DNA of 21,417 nucleotides from Candidatus Pacearchaeota archaeon (GCA_016234025.1 JACQLL010000037.1:1-21417), one strand, 5' to 3'. Shown: positions 6,558 through 14,385, counted from the first letter of the stretch. The notes: a model not told the origin generated them from the sequence alone. A program made the numbers and translations.

Positions 6558-7715
6558 CTATTTACTCAAAAAGTCAATTTCCTCGTCGCTAAGTTTTAGT
6601 TTCTTCTGGACGGATTCCTGTTTTAGTATTGGTTTCAAAAGAGGGAAGTCGCACATTGCCCTTTTTGTAGAACAGTGAACGAATGAAGCGTATTTTTTTG
6701 CGATTGTTTTTTTCTTGGCGATTTTCTGATTGTTTAGCCAGATTTTTAAAATTCTTCTTGGACGTTCGTAGCGAGTGAAGCCGTCTGATTTAGAGTTTTT
6801 TGCAAACGATATTCCTGCGCTTTGGAATATATTTTGATAAATAAGAAAACGCCATGATTGGTTTCTGTAGATTCTTCCTCTGAAAAGATCGGCGTTTCCG
6901 AGGGAGCGGTATGCTTTTGCCAATGCGACATTTTTGTATTCTTTTGGTATGTTTTCTTCTATCCAAAGGAGTATTTCGTCGAGGGAAAGAGAAGTGCTGT
7001 CGAACAAGTCGAGGAATTCGTTTCTTTCTTTGAATAGTCGTCTTAGAATGTTGAAGATGTTTTCTTCCACGCTGCGTTTTTCAGAGAGGTCAATTGTCAT
7101 GTCATTTGTCTGGGAGTATGATTCGAGGTCGTTGATTGCGGCTCTTAAGTCGCCTTGTGATTTGATTGCAATTTGTTTAAGAAATATGTCGGGTTTGTCG
7201 AATGATTCTTTTTGCGAGATGGCTGAAATAACATATGTTATTGTTTCCATATTTAGCGGTTTCATTTCGACGAGTTTTGACTTTGCCCTGACCGGAGACA
7301 ATTTTGACTGCCAGACGTCGTTGCATGTCATTATTATCGGGAAGTTTGTTGTATTGATTAGTTTAACGAGTTCAGGTATTCCTCCGACGTCTGTTCCTGT
7401 CACGCCGTCGACTTCGTCCATTAGGATTATTTTTCCTTTCTTGAAAAGAGGCGATTGTTGTGTTGCAGGTTTTAGCGTTTCTTCGAGTTTTGCCCTGTTT
7501 CTTAAGTCCGAGGAGTTTAGTTCGAGAACTTCAAGGTTGTTTTCTTTTGCCGCTGCCAGAGCGAGGGATGTTTTGCCTGTGCCGGCCGGTCCGTATAAAA
7601 CAAGTGCTTTCTTTTTTGGAAAATTTTTAAGAAATGATTTGACTTCTTCAACTGCTTTGTTCTGTCCTACGATGTCCGAGAATTTGATGGCGCGGTATTT
7701 TTCTGCGAGAGACAT
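6558..7715 (-). CDS. rfcL: replication factor C large subunit
   Basis: Clamp-loader subunit that, with the small RFC subunits, uses ATP to open the PCNA ring and load it on primed DNA. It has an AAA+ core: Walker A GPAGTGKT (residues 42-49), Walker B ILMDEVDG (97-104), sensor 1 MTCND (129-133) and sensor 2 GDLRAAIND (188-196, Arg191). MSLAEKYRAIKFSDIVGQ is the usual RFC-L opening. At 385 residues it is shorter than many archaeal RFC-L proteins, mainly through a short C-terminal tail; I see no obvious PCNA-interacting QxxLxxFF box at its end. The small subunit is not in this window. It is convergent with the metallopeptidase gene, one base apart. Confidence 0.95.
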   Translation of the reverse strand: MSLAEKYRAIKFSDIVGQNKAVEEVKSFLKNFPKKKALVLYGPAGTGKTSLALAAAKENNLEVLELNSSDLRNRAKLEETLKPATQQSPLFKKGKIILMDEVDGVTGTDVGGIPELVKLINTTNFPIIMTCNDVWQSKLSPVRAKSKLVEMKPLNMETITYVISAISQKESFDKPDIFLKQIAIKSQGDLRAAINDLESYSQTNDMTIDLSEKRSVEENIFNILRRLFKERNEFLDLFDSTSLSLDEILLWIEENIPKEYKNVALAKAYRSLGNADLFRGRIYRNQSWRFLIYQNIFQSAGISFAKNSKSDGFTRYERPRRILKIWLNNQKIAKKKTIAKKYASFVHCSTKRAMCDFPLLKPILKQESVQKKLKLSDEEIDFLSK

Positions 7716-7738
7716 TAAATTCCTTATATTTAGAGGTA

Positions 7739-7750
7739 GATAAATATTTG
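7739..7750 (-). promoter_or_regulatory. TATA box of rfcL
   Basis: Minus-strand CAAATATTTATC is centred about 30 bases before the ATG at 7715, implying a leader of only a few bases. Confidence 0.5.
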
Positions 7751-7762
7751 TGTCTGGAAATG

Positions 7763-7964
7763 TTATAGTGAACCAACTAAGTCTCTCGGTGTTGGTTCCC
7801 TAACACCAAGAATTCTGAAAGTTGAATTCTTGGATGCGCTCAAGAACCCGAAATCTTTGAGGGTTCTTGACGTAGTCTACCAATAAATAAAGAGAACGAA
7901 GTTCTCTAATCTTCGCTTCTCACGAAGCTTCAGAAAACCGAAAGATTAAATTGGTGGACTATAA
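7763..7964. repeat. structured intergenic element, copy 1
   Basis: A 200-base gene-free stretch dense in stems. The ends can pair: TTATAGT (7763-7769) with ACTATAA (7958-7964), and ACCAA with TTGGT inside. Stem A is GAACCAAC (7770-7777) with GTTGGTTC (7791-7798). Stem B is CCAAGAATTC (7806-7815) with GAATTCTTGG (7824-7833), loop TGAAAGTT. Stem C is TCAAGAACCC (7840-7849) with GGGTTCTTGA (7861-7870). TAGTCTACCAAT (7873-7884) can pair over 12 bases with ATTGGTGGACTA (7950-7961), enclosing AGAGAAC-GAA-GTTCTCT (7891-7907) and an AATCTT/AAGATT stem. Stems B and C recur near 21331-21397 with compensatory changes, so the fold, not just the sequence, appears conserved. It could be a non-coding RNA or a small palindromic mobile repeat; strand is unknown. 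Confidence 0.65.
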
Positions 7965-7973
7965 AACCAAAAT

Positions 7974-7983
7974 GTATTTAAAC
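7974..7983 (+). promoter_or_regulatory. TATA box before a 25-codon frame
   Basis: GTATTTAAAC is centred about 25 bases before the ATG at 8004, the spacing seen at other leaderless starts here. It probably also drives the zinc-ribbon gene at 8112. Confidence 0.45.
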
Positions 7984-8003
7984 GTTGATATCTTTTATTT
8001 AGC

Positions 8004-8081
8004 ATGGATATTACTCCAGAATATTTTGGTCTTTGCAGTTCTATATTAGCTAAGATTATTTCTATTAAAATTAAATTCTAA
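8004..8081 (+). CDS. possible 25-residue leader peptide
   Basis: A short frame, MDITPEYFGLCSSILAK followed by a hydrophobic/basic tail (IISIKIKF), whose ATG sits exactly where the TATA box at 7974-7983 would start a leaderless message. It ends 30 bases before the zinc-ribbon gene and is in the same frame, separated by one TAA, so it could be a small protein, a leader peptide, or the former N-terminus of the next gene. There is no homology evidence either way. Confidence 0.3.
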   Translation: MDITPEYFGLCSSILAKIISIKIKF

Positions 8082-8111
8082 GCGGGCGAAGTTTTTCGTT
8101 CTTGCATTAAC

Positions 8112-8486
8112 ATGGTTTTAAAAAAATTCAAAACAGGGCGCGGGCACACGGTTTCCTTAGAAAGAAGGTTTTATAATTATCTTTATCTGACGAGGTCTAT
8201 TGGAGGGGACTTGAGTAAAATTGAAAATGTCCCTGAAAAATTGTTGATTGAAATGGAGAATTTCATTAAGAGGAATTCTTTAATCAATCCTGCTTCCTTT
8301 ATTGACGGAAGTCCTGTATACTACTGCTGTCCGAAATGCCTGAAGGCATACTCATTGCAAACTATAAAGAAAATGAGTCTGGGCAAGGAAGTAAAAGAAT
8401 TAATTAAAGAGTTATTGATATGCGAGAGCGGGCATAATAATTATTTTATCGATGATGGCAACTTAAGATTTTTATTTGTTTCTTGA
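8112..8486 (+). CDS. small zinc-ribbon-like protein of unknown function
   Basis: A 124-residue protein with a likely metal site: CCPKC (Cys73 and Cys76, or Cys72) and CESGH (Cys104 and His108) form a Cys-x2-Cys ... Cys-x3-His pair 28 residues apart, with a helix between them (TIKKMSLGKEVKELIKELL). The N-terminal 60 residues are basic and helical (KKFKTGRGHTVSLERRFYNY). Such ribbons occur in DNA/RNA-binding or regulatory proteins, but the family is not recognised. The immediate upstream region has no TATA box at the usual distance; transcription from 7974-7983 is the best candidate. Its 3' end overlaps the convergent membrane-protein gene by 15 bases. Confidence 0.75.
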   Translation: MVLKKFKTGRGHTVSLERRFYNYLYLTRSIGGDLSKIENVPEKLLIEMENFIKRNSLINPASFIDGSPVYYCCPKCLKAYSLQTIKKMSLGKEVKELIKELLICESGHNNYFIDDGNLRFLFVS

Positions 8487-10412
8487 AGAGAAATTTCTTA
8501 TGAAGTCAGAGTGCTCGGAGCGGTCTGTGATTCTGTCCAAGACCCAGATGTTCTCTTCTTTCGGATGTTTTATTGATTTCACTTTTCCGGTTGTTTTTCT
8601 ATGGATTGTTTCTGAAAGGAAGACCTTTTCGTCTGCCTTGGATGACATTCTTTTTGCCGACGAGATTGTGTTGCCGGTCGAGACAAATCTGAATTTGCCT
8701 GCTTTTGATTCGACAATCAGGTTGCCTTCGTTAACACCTATTCCAAAATTAATTATTTTCTTTGAGCGTTTATTGTGTGTTTTCAACATTCTTTCTATTC
8801 CCTGTGCTATTGTTAATCCTTTCACAAGATTTTCTTTTTCTTTTGTCAGAAGTTGAGAGAGGACAATTATTCTGTAGTCGCCGTCGGAATAAATCTTTGC
8901 TCCTGCTTCTTTTGCCTTCCAAAGCGCTCTATCTAGTGACTCCGCTACTTCAGAATTGGTCAGAGTTTCCGGATTCTTCAAGTTCAATGAGATTATCACT
9001 GCTTCTTGTTTTTCTCCTTTGTCAATAAGATTTTTTGATTTTTCCGTACTTTCCTTGATAGTTTGAAAAGAACTTCTTCGCGAGATTATCTGCTTGCGCC
9101 GGAACAATCTTCTGAAAATGAATAAAGCCAGTGCGGCGATTATTAGGATTATAATTATCCATAAGAGAGTTGCGAAATTGCCGCCGAAGATTGATGAACG
9201 CAGGTCTTCAACAGATATAGCATTTCCTGTCAGGAAAATAGTTCCTAAAGTTTCTTTTTCTACGCCGTAGTTTGCTTCGATGTCATATTCTCCGTCGGGA
9301 GCAGACAGGGAAAATTTCTTTGTTTCACCGACGGGGATGTCTATTTCTTTTATGTCTTTTATCCCGCCAATTGAGACCTCGAGAGGCCCGGTGTATCTGA
9401 CATTGCCTATATTAAATATGACTAATGTTCTGTTTTCTAATTTGAAAGTTAGTTTTCGAAGTTCTTCGACAAGAAATGTCTTACTGCTTTGTATGTCCTG
9501 AAATTTAGTTTCGATTTCCCAGTAGCCCGGAGTGTAATTTAATTCTGTTTTAAAAGAATCTTTTTCCTCTGTTCTTGTCAATTTTTTCGAGAATTCTGTG
9601 CGGTCCGGAGTGTAGATAGTCAAGCTGACGTCTGCCTCTGCTGATTCCTTTGCCTGATCGTATACGATTATTTTGTAAGTCAGCTCTTCTCCCGGCGTGA
9701 TTGTCTGAGCGTCTACTGCAATGCTGATTCCTTTTATTATTTGCTTTATTCTTAATACATCAGCTGAACTGCCTTCGTTAAGCAGGACGTCGTTGTTGTC
9801 TTTTTCGTATGTTCTTGCTTTTATTTCGTAGCTTCCGGAGAATGCGTTGTCGGGGAGCGTGAAGTTTGTGTCGAATTTTCCTTCGGTGACCTCGCCTGTG
9901 AAAGAGAAATTTATGTTTTGGACGGAGATTTCAACGAAGCCATTTAATTGTTCTCCGTTCTTTTTTATCGCAGTGCCGAAGATGTTTACTTTGTCTCCGG
10001 GATTGAAGGCGGCTCCTTCGATGTTCAGAGAAAGGTCTATGCCTCTCGTTAATTCAAACAATTGGCTTGTTGCTTCTTCGTTGTTGTATTCTGTTTTTAT
10101 GAAACATTGTCCTGATAGGTTACCGACGATGAAATTTCCGAGAGAAGTAGACAGCGTTACCACCTGTTCTGCGTCTTTGTCAATTACATAAGGATTCTTG
10201 TAGATTTCGATTTCGCCGTTTTCACATCTTAAATCACCGACGAGGAAACCGCTTGAGTCCTTTTGCGGTCTAAGGGTTATTGTAATTGAGAAGTCGTCGC
10301 CGACGTTGTATATTGTTTCTGTCTGACCTAAAAGTATTTCTGCGGAAACTAATGAAGAAAGGAAAATTGTTAGAGCTATAAGGATAACTGCCTCTTTTGT
10401 CTTGATTTTCAT
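8472..10412 (-). CDS. membrane protein: extracellular beta domains plus degenerate class III nucleotidyl cyclase domain
   Basis: A 646-residue protein. Residues 1-24 are a signal peptide. About 25-400 is a string of beta-sandwich, Ig/CARDB-like segments (for example FNPGDKVNIFGTAIKKNGEQ and ITPGEELTYKIIVYDQ). About 413-434 is one membrane span (LLWIIIILIIAALALFIF) followed by the positive RRLFRRK, putting the C-terminus inside. About 468-605 follows the class III cyclase pattern: AVIISLNLKN (first metal-binding strand), KIYSDGDYRIIVL (second, Asp512 kept), FGIGVNEGNLIVES, and STGNTISSAKRMSSKADEKVFLSE. The first metal Asp is replaced by Asn (residue 477), and the transition-state Asn by Ser, so it is probably not an active cyclase and may be a regulatory or binding domain. 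The TATA box is shared in the divergent spacer with the HAD gene. No close family is recognised. Confidence 0.82.
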   Translation of the reverse strand: MKIKTKEAVILIALTIFLSSLVSAEILLGQTETIYNVGDDFSITITLRPQKDSSGFLVGDLRCENGEIEIYKNPYVIDKDAEQVVTLSTSLGNFIVGNLSGQCFIKTEYNNEEATSQLFELTRGIDLSLNIEGAAFNPGDKVNIFGTAIKKNGEQLNGFVEISVQNINFSFTGEVTEGKFDTNFTLPDNAFSGSYEIKARTYEKDNNDVLLNEGSSADVLRIKQIIKGISIAVDAQTITPGEELTYKIIVYDQAKESAEADVSLTIYTPDRTEFSKKLTRTEEKDSFKTELNYTPGYWEIETKFQDIQSSKTFLVEELRKLTFKLENRTLVIFNIGNVRYTGPLEVSIGGIKDIKEIDIPVGETKKFSLSAPDGEYDIEANYGVEKETLGTIFLTGNAISVEDLRSSIFGGNFATLLWIIIILIIAALALFIFRRLFRRKQIISRRSSFQTIKESTEKSKNLIDKGEKQEAVIISLNLKNPETLTNSEVAESLDRALWKAKEAGAKIYSDGDYRIIVLSQLLTKEKENLVKGLTIAQGIERMLKTHNKRSKKIINFGIGVNEGNLIVESKAGKFRFVSTGNTISSAKRMSSKADEKVFLSETIHRKTTGKVKSIKHPKEENIWVLDRITDRSEHSDFIRNFSSRNK

Positions 10413-10430
10413 GTTGTTAAGAGTTAAGTT

Positions 10431-10442
10431 TTATATTTAAAG
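10431..10442 (-). promoter_or_regulatory. TATA box of the cyclase-like membrane protein gene
   Basis: Minus-strand CTTTAAATATAA is centred about 25 bases before the ATG at 10412. Confidence 0.6.
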
Positions 10443-10462
10443 ATTACTTTGGCATACAAATC

Positions 10463-10471
10463 ATTTTAAAT
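10463..10471 (+). promoter_or_regulatory. TATA box of the first HAD gene
   Basis: ATTTTAAAT is centred about 24 bases before the ATG at 10491. It overlaps the alternative ATG at 10470, which therefore should not be in the message. Confidence 0.6.
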
Positions 10472-10490
10472 GTCCTTGAGATTTAGTTTT

Positions 10491-11057
10491 ATGAGGATTG
10501 GGCTTGACTTTGACGGCGTGATTAGTGATTGCGGGAGGTTGAAGAGCGAAGGAGCTAAACTACTTTATGGAATTGAAATTCCTCCTGAAAGATTTAAGAG
10601 AGAATTTGTTGTCGGAGAAATTTTAACTTCTGATGAATATACACGTCTACAGAATTATATTTACGATGATAGAGAGATTGGCTTGAAGATAATGTTGCCA
10701 GTTGATGGTGCTATTGAATATATTGGCAAGTTAAGAAAGGAGGGGCATGAATTGCTCGTGGTTAGCTCTCGAGGAGTTGGGAAGAAGTTAGACGCCGTTA
10801 GAGAATGGATGGAATTGAAAGGATTATATTTGAATATTGTTGGAGTTGGTGGCGGGAGCAAAGCAGATGCCTGCAGAGGATTAGATGTCTATATTGACGA
10901 CGATTTGGACAAACTCGAGCCGCTTGTCGACGTTGTGCCGAACAGATATTTATTCTCGTGGGGATACAACGAACATATCGAAGTTCCTGAAGGTGTTGCA
11001 AAGCGCGTTAGCTCGTGGAAAGATTTTTATGAGGAAGTTGAGAGGTTGAAAAGCTAA
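10491..11057 (+). CDS. HAD-superfamily phosphatase
   Basis: A 188-residue haloacid-dehalogenase-like hydrolase. All four motifs are present: I, LDFDGV with nucleophile Asp6 and acid Asp8; II, VVSSRG with Ser92; III, Lys124 in GGGSKADAC; IV, the DVYIDDD acidic pair (Asp136/Asp137) that holds magnesium. Between motifs I and II is a helical C1-type cap (residues about 17-70), so the substrate is probably a small phosphorylated metabolite or nucleotide. The start at 10491 gives the usual MRIGLDFDG opening and fits the TATA spacing. It is followed 40 bases later by trpS, which has its own promoter. A second, different HAD protein is encoded at 19538. Confidence 0.88.
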   Translation: MRIGLDFDGVISDCGRLKSEGAKLLYGIEIPPERFKREFVVGEILTSDEYTRLQNYIYDDREIGLKIMLPVDGAIEYIGKLRKEGHELLVVSSRGVGKKLDAVREWMELKGLYLNIVGVGGGSKADACRGLDVYIDDDLDKLEPLVDVVPNRYLFSWGYNEHIEVPEGVAKRVSSWKDFYEEVERLKS

Positions 11058-11066
11058 CGCTGCCAA

Positions 11067-11077
11067 AATTTATAAAC
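11067..11077 (+). promoter_or_regulatory. TATA box of trpS
   Basis: AATTTATAAAC is centred about 26 bases before the ATG at 11098, supporting that start over an upstream TTG at 11083. Confidence 0.6.
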
Positions 11078-11097
11078 ATGTTTTGCGGTTTATCGAT

Positions 11098-12222
11098 ATG
11101 AAAAGTTCTCGGTTCAAGGTTACGCCGTGGGAAGTTGAAGGAGAGGTCGATTATGGGAAGTTGATTCGGGATTTTGGTGTTTCTAAACTTGATGAGAAAA
11201 TTTTGAAGAGAATTGAAAAACATGCAAAAGAACTTCATCTTATGCTAAGGCGGGGAATTTTCTTTGCTCATAGAGATTTGGACTGGCTTCTTGATGAATA
11301 CGAAAAGGGAAACAAGTTTTTTCTTTATACCGGCTGCGGACCTTCCGGACCGATTCACCTCGGACATTTAGGAACTTGGTTGTTTACAAAATGGCTTCAG
11401 GACAAATTCGATGTTGAGCTTTGGTTTCAGTTTACAGACGATGAGAAGTTTTTGTTCAAAGATAAATCTTATGAAGAGATACAGAAGTGGACGTATGAGA
11501 ACATGCTGGATGTTGCCGCGCTTGGCTTCAAGAAAGGCAAGACGCATTTTTTAGTTGACACGAAGCACGCTAACCTTCTCTATCCTATTGCCGTGCGGAT
11601 TGCAAAGAAGATAACTTTCTCGACGCTGAAGGCATCTTTTGGAATGACTAACGAAGATAATATCGGCAAGATTTTTTACACTTCGATGCAGGCGGCGCCG
11701 GCGGTTGTGCCTTCTGTTTTGGCGAAGAGAAATATTCCCTGCCTGATTCCTTTGGCGATTGACCAGGACCCGCATTTTAGAGTTGCGAGAGATGTTTATC
11801 CAAAACTTGGTTATTACAAACCTTCGGTGATTCACTCTGTTTTTATGCCTGCGATGTCGGGACCAAAGGGAAAGATGTCTTCAAGCGAAGTCAACTCTGC
11901 TATTTTAACAACAGACAGCGCGAAGGAGGTAGAAAACAAAATAAAGAAATATGCTTTTTCAGGCGGGAGAGACACGATTGAAGAACACAGAAAACTTGGC
12001 GGCAATCCGGATGTTGATGTTTCGTTCCAGTATTTGAGATTTTTATTTGAAGAAGACGATAAAAAGTTAGAAAGAATCGAGAAGGATTATAGAAGCGGGA
12101 AAATGCTGACTTCGGAGCTGAAGAAGATTACGATTGAGAGGATAAATGCGTTTTTGAAAGAGCATCAAAAGAAAAGAGAGAAAGCGAGAAAGGAAGTTGA
12201 AAAGTTTTTGTGGAAGGGGTAG
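11098..12222 (+). CDS. trpS: tryptophan--tRNA ligase, archaeal/eukaryotic type
   Basis: Charges tRNA-Trp with tryptophan. It is a class I synthetase of 374 residues. The HIGH motif appears as PIHLGHLG (residues 85-92) after YTGCGPSG, and the KMSKS motif as GKMSSSE (258-264). IDQDPHFRVARDV (221-233) is the segment that distinguishes the archaeal/eukaryotic TrpRS from the shorter bacterial enzyme, as does the N-terminal extension FKVTPWEVEGEVDY. The C-terminal helix (KEHQKKREKARKEVEKFLW) is the expected anticodon-binding end. No sign of truncation. It stands alone with its own promoter and is convergent with the bPH-domain gene about 70 bases downstream. Confidence 0.97.
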   Translation: MKSSRFKVTPWEVEGEVDYGKLIRDFGVSKLDEKILKRIEKHAKELHLMLRRGIFFAHRDLDWLLDEYEKGNKFFLYTGCGPSGPIHLGHLGTWLFTKWLQDKFDVELWFQFTDDEKFLFKDKSYEEIQKWTYENMLDVAALGFKKGKTHFLVDTKHANLLYPIAVRIAKKITFSTLKASFGMTNEDNIGKIFYTSMQAAPAVVPSVLAKRNIPCLIPLAIDQDPHFRVARDVYPKLGYYKPSVIHSVFMPAMSGPKGKMSSSEVNSAILTTDSAKEVENKIKKYAFSGGRDTIEEHRKLGGNPDVDVSFQYLRFLFEEDDKKLERIEKDYRSGKMLTSELKKITIERINAFLKEHQKKREKARKEVEKFLWKG

Positions 12223-12290
12223 TCTTATAGAAAAATCTCCTGAAGTTTTTTGTTTATTTCCTCTTTTATCTTAAAGTTTGCGCGGAACTT

Positions 12291-12902
12291 TTATTTGTCG
12301 GGATTGTAATCTGTTCCGTATCCCGGATTTGTTTTTGGTCTATATTTATTCGGATATTGGATATCGGTTTTAACTGCGTGTGAAACTTTTTTGAAAAATT
12401 TAAATACATCATAAGGATTTTCTATGTTACTAATAGTGTAAGGTTTTTGTACGGCTCCTCTTCTTCTTGTGTAAGTAAAACTGCCTGCGGTAGAGATTAG
12501 TATGCTCCCAGAACCTCCTCCAAAAAGTTTATCCAAAATACCAACATTTACTTCAGCGTTAGTTATCTGGTCAAAATCGACCATCTCAAAATCTCTGCCG
12601 ATTAAGCCTTTTTGGAGAAGAACTCTTTTGTTTGTTATCCCATAATATGTATGTTTGTAAACCAAAGCTTTGTATATTGGAACTCCAAAAACAAACCCGA
12701 CACCAATCCAAAAATGTGGAAGAAGAATAAAGAAGTAATTGCCATTTGCAATTCCCTGAACAACAAAAATTCCACCTATGACCAGAAAAAATATTCCGAA
12801 TATCGCACCTGCAAATCCTCCTAGGAAAAATGGCCAGAATTTTGGCTTTCCCTCCCAAAACACTTTTTCATTTTGGTCTAATATTTTGTCTAATTCTCTC
12901 AT
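12291..12902 (-). CDS. membrane protein with a bacterial-type PH (bPH_2) domain
   Basis: A 203-residue protein from the internal ATG at 12902, which begins MRELDKILDQNEKVFWEGKP, the typical opening of this family (the EKVFWEGKP strand precedes the first span). Two membrane spans follow (about residues 24-50 and 57-80; FWPFFLGGFAGAIFGIFF and FFILLPHFWIGVGFVFG). The PH-like module comes next: YYGITNKRVLLQKGLIGRD, MVDFDQITNAEVNVGILDKL, GGGSGSILISTAG. These proteins are widespread and poorly characterised; roles in membrane stress or lipid-associated assembly have been proposed. The C-terminal 35 residues are polar and Pro/Tyr-rich. A longer frame to 12962 exists but would run across the TATA box. 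Confidence 0.85.
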   Translation of the reverse strand: MRELDKILDQNEKVFWEGKPKFWPFFLGGFAGAIFGIFFLVIGGIFVVQGIANGNYFFILLPHFWIGVGFVFGVPIYKALVYKHTYYGITNKRVLLQKGLIGRDFEMVDFDQITNAEVNVGILDKLFGGGSGSILISTAGSFTYTRRRGAVQKPYTISNIENPYDVFKFFKKVSHAVKTDIQYPNKYRPKTNPGYGTDYNPDK

Positions 12903-12928
12903 ATTTGATAAGGTAAGATATTTCACAA

Positions 12929-12939
12929 ACTTATAAACT
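12929..12939 (-). promoter_or_regulatory. TATA box of the bPH-domain gene
   Basis: Minus-strand AAGTTTATAAG is centred about 31 bases before the ATG at 12902, giving a leader of roughly six bases. Confidence 0.5.
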
Positions 12940-12959
12940 TTTTGTGCTTGGTTTGAAAA

Positions 12960-12971
12960 CATTTAAATAAG
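12960..12971 (+). promoter_or_regulatory. TATA box of the LamG protein gene
   Basis: CATTTAAATAAG is centred about 26 bases before the ATG at 12991; divergent with the bPH-domain promoter. Confidence 0.6.
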
Positions 12972-12990
12972 AAATTGATTAGAGAAAGAG

Positions 12991-14385
12991 ATGAAAAGAG
13001 GGGTGTTGATTGCCGTCGTTGTTTTAATTGTTGCGTGGGCTGTGAGCGGTCTTTATTTAAATCCTGAAATTATCTATGGAGGCGATGCTCAACTTGCGCC
13101 GAGGCAAGTTAAACTTGATCTTATTGATTGTCCTGGTGAGGGGCCATGTCCTAAAAATCTAAATCCGACTAGGCAATGCAGTGATGGAAGGGATAATGAC
13201 AACGACGGAAAAATAGATTATCCAAATGATCCTGGGTGTAGTTTTCCGAGCGATAATGATGAATATAATTCTGTTTGCACTGTTCTTGATGGAATGGTGA
13301 GCTGGTGGCCGGGCGAGACGATGTCTGAAAGTGAGAATCTTTTCTTGACTAATACTAATCCTAGCGAAGATGTAATTTTATTAGGAGATAGTTATACGAT
13401 TGAGTTGGTTGCTGCATCCGATTCTGCCGCTGCAATTCAGGTAATAAATAGCGCAGGTGTTTCGCAGAGCAGAGAAATTAATGAAGGAGATAGTAAGAGT
13501 ATACTTGATGTGTTGGTGTATATTGCAAACGCTGAAGAAAGTAATGTTTCAATATCGGCGGACTTAAAAGTCCAAAAAGGAATTGCGAAAGATACCTTGG
13601 ACGACAACGACGGAACTTTGTTGGAAGAGACGACAAATATTCCTGATGGAATAGTCGGTGAGGCGTTTAGTTTTGACGGCGTTGACGATTATATTCAAGT
13701 TCCTGATGCGGACAATTTGGACGTTGATTCGATAACGATTGAGGGGTGGATTAAACCTGACAGAGTTGGAGAGGATTTTTATAGGATTGTTTCTAAAGAT
13801 ATAACTGGAATGGATATAGAAACCTTTGATATGTTCTTAGGTATTGATGGCAATTTGCAGTGCATATTTAGATTCGTAGGTAATTACACAGGTTTTTCTG
13901 TAATATCAAGTCAGCAAATTCCTTCGCAGGTTTGGAGTCATGTGGCGTGCACATATGATGAGTTAACTGGTAATTTAAGATATTATTTTAATGGTTATTT
14001 AAATCAAATCGATAATCCTTCAGAGATAGAGGGTCCCTTAATCAAAAGTGAAGAGGATTTGTTTATTGGAGCAGATAATACTAATCAAGGAAATAAAAAT
14101 TACTTCGACGGCATAATCGACGAACTCTCAATTTATAATCGTGCGTTGACAGATGAAGAGATATTATCGATTTATGAAGCAGGGAGTGTTGGAAAATGTA
14201 CTGAAACTGGTCCAATATGCGGGAATGGGATATGTGAAGATGGGGAAAATATCCAAAGCTGTTATGGCGATTGTTGTCCAAACTGTGGTCCTCCTCCAAC
14301 ATGTGGGAATGGTATATGCTCACAATACGAATGCGAGTTTTGTGCCGGGCAAGACACCTCTGATTGCATTTGCCAGGGTGGCTAA
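12991..14385 (+). CDS. cell-surface LamG/concanavalin-like protein with Cys-rich repeats
   Basis: A 464-residue protein anchored or exported by an N-terminal hydrophobic segment (residues 5-22). Residues about 62-92 contain CSDGRDNDNDGKIDYPNDPG, a calcium-type Asp-rich loop. Residues 96-109 (VCTVLDGMVSWWPGE) start a LamG/concanavalin-A-like domain that resumes at about 200 (DTLDDNDGTL, FSFDGVDDYIQVPD, SITIEGWIKPD, WSHVACTYD, LRYYFNGYL, FDGIIDELSIYNRALTDEEI) and ends near 400. A different module (about 111-199; ILLGDSYTIELVAASDSAAA, INEGDSKSI) is inserted between these parts and resembles S-layer-like beta domains. The C-terminus has two CGNGxC Cys-rich repeats (410-464). LamG domains bind carbohydrate or protein, so adhesion to a host or matrix is a reasonable inference. 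Confidence 0.88.
   Translation: MKRGVLIAVVVLIVAWAVSGLYLNPEIIYGGDAQLAPRQVKLDLIDCPGEGPCPKNLNPTRQCSDGRDNDNDGKIDYPNDPGCSFPSDNDEYNSVCTVLDGMVSWWPGETMSESENLFLTNTNPSEDVILLGDSYTIELVAASDSAAAIQVINSAGVSQSREINEGDSKSILDVLVYIANAEESNVSISADLKVQKGIAKDTLDDNDGTLLEETTNIPDGIVGEAFSFDGVDDYIQVPDADNLDVDSITIEGWIKPDRVGEDFYRIVSKDITGMDIETFDMFLGIDGNLQCIFRFVGNYTGFSVISSQQIPSQVWSHVACTYDELTGNLRYYFNGYLNQIDNPSEIEGPLIKSEEDLFIGADNTNQGNKNYFDGIIDELSIYNRALTDEEILSIYEAGSVGKCTETGPICGNGICEDGENIQSCYGDCCPNCGPPPTCGNGICSQYECEFCAGQDTSDCICQGG

Noticed and set aside
6934..7743. A 269-codon open frame on the plus strand opposite rfcL
   Set aside because: It is antisense to a clear RFC large subunit, has low-complexity Ser/Phe-rich composition, and has no ribosome binding site or TATA box at the right distance.
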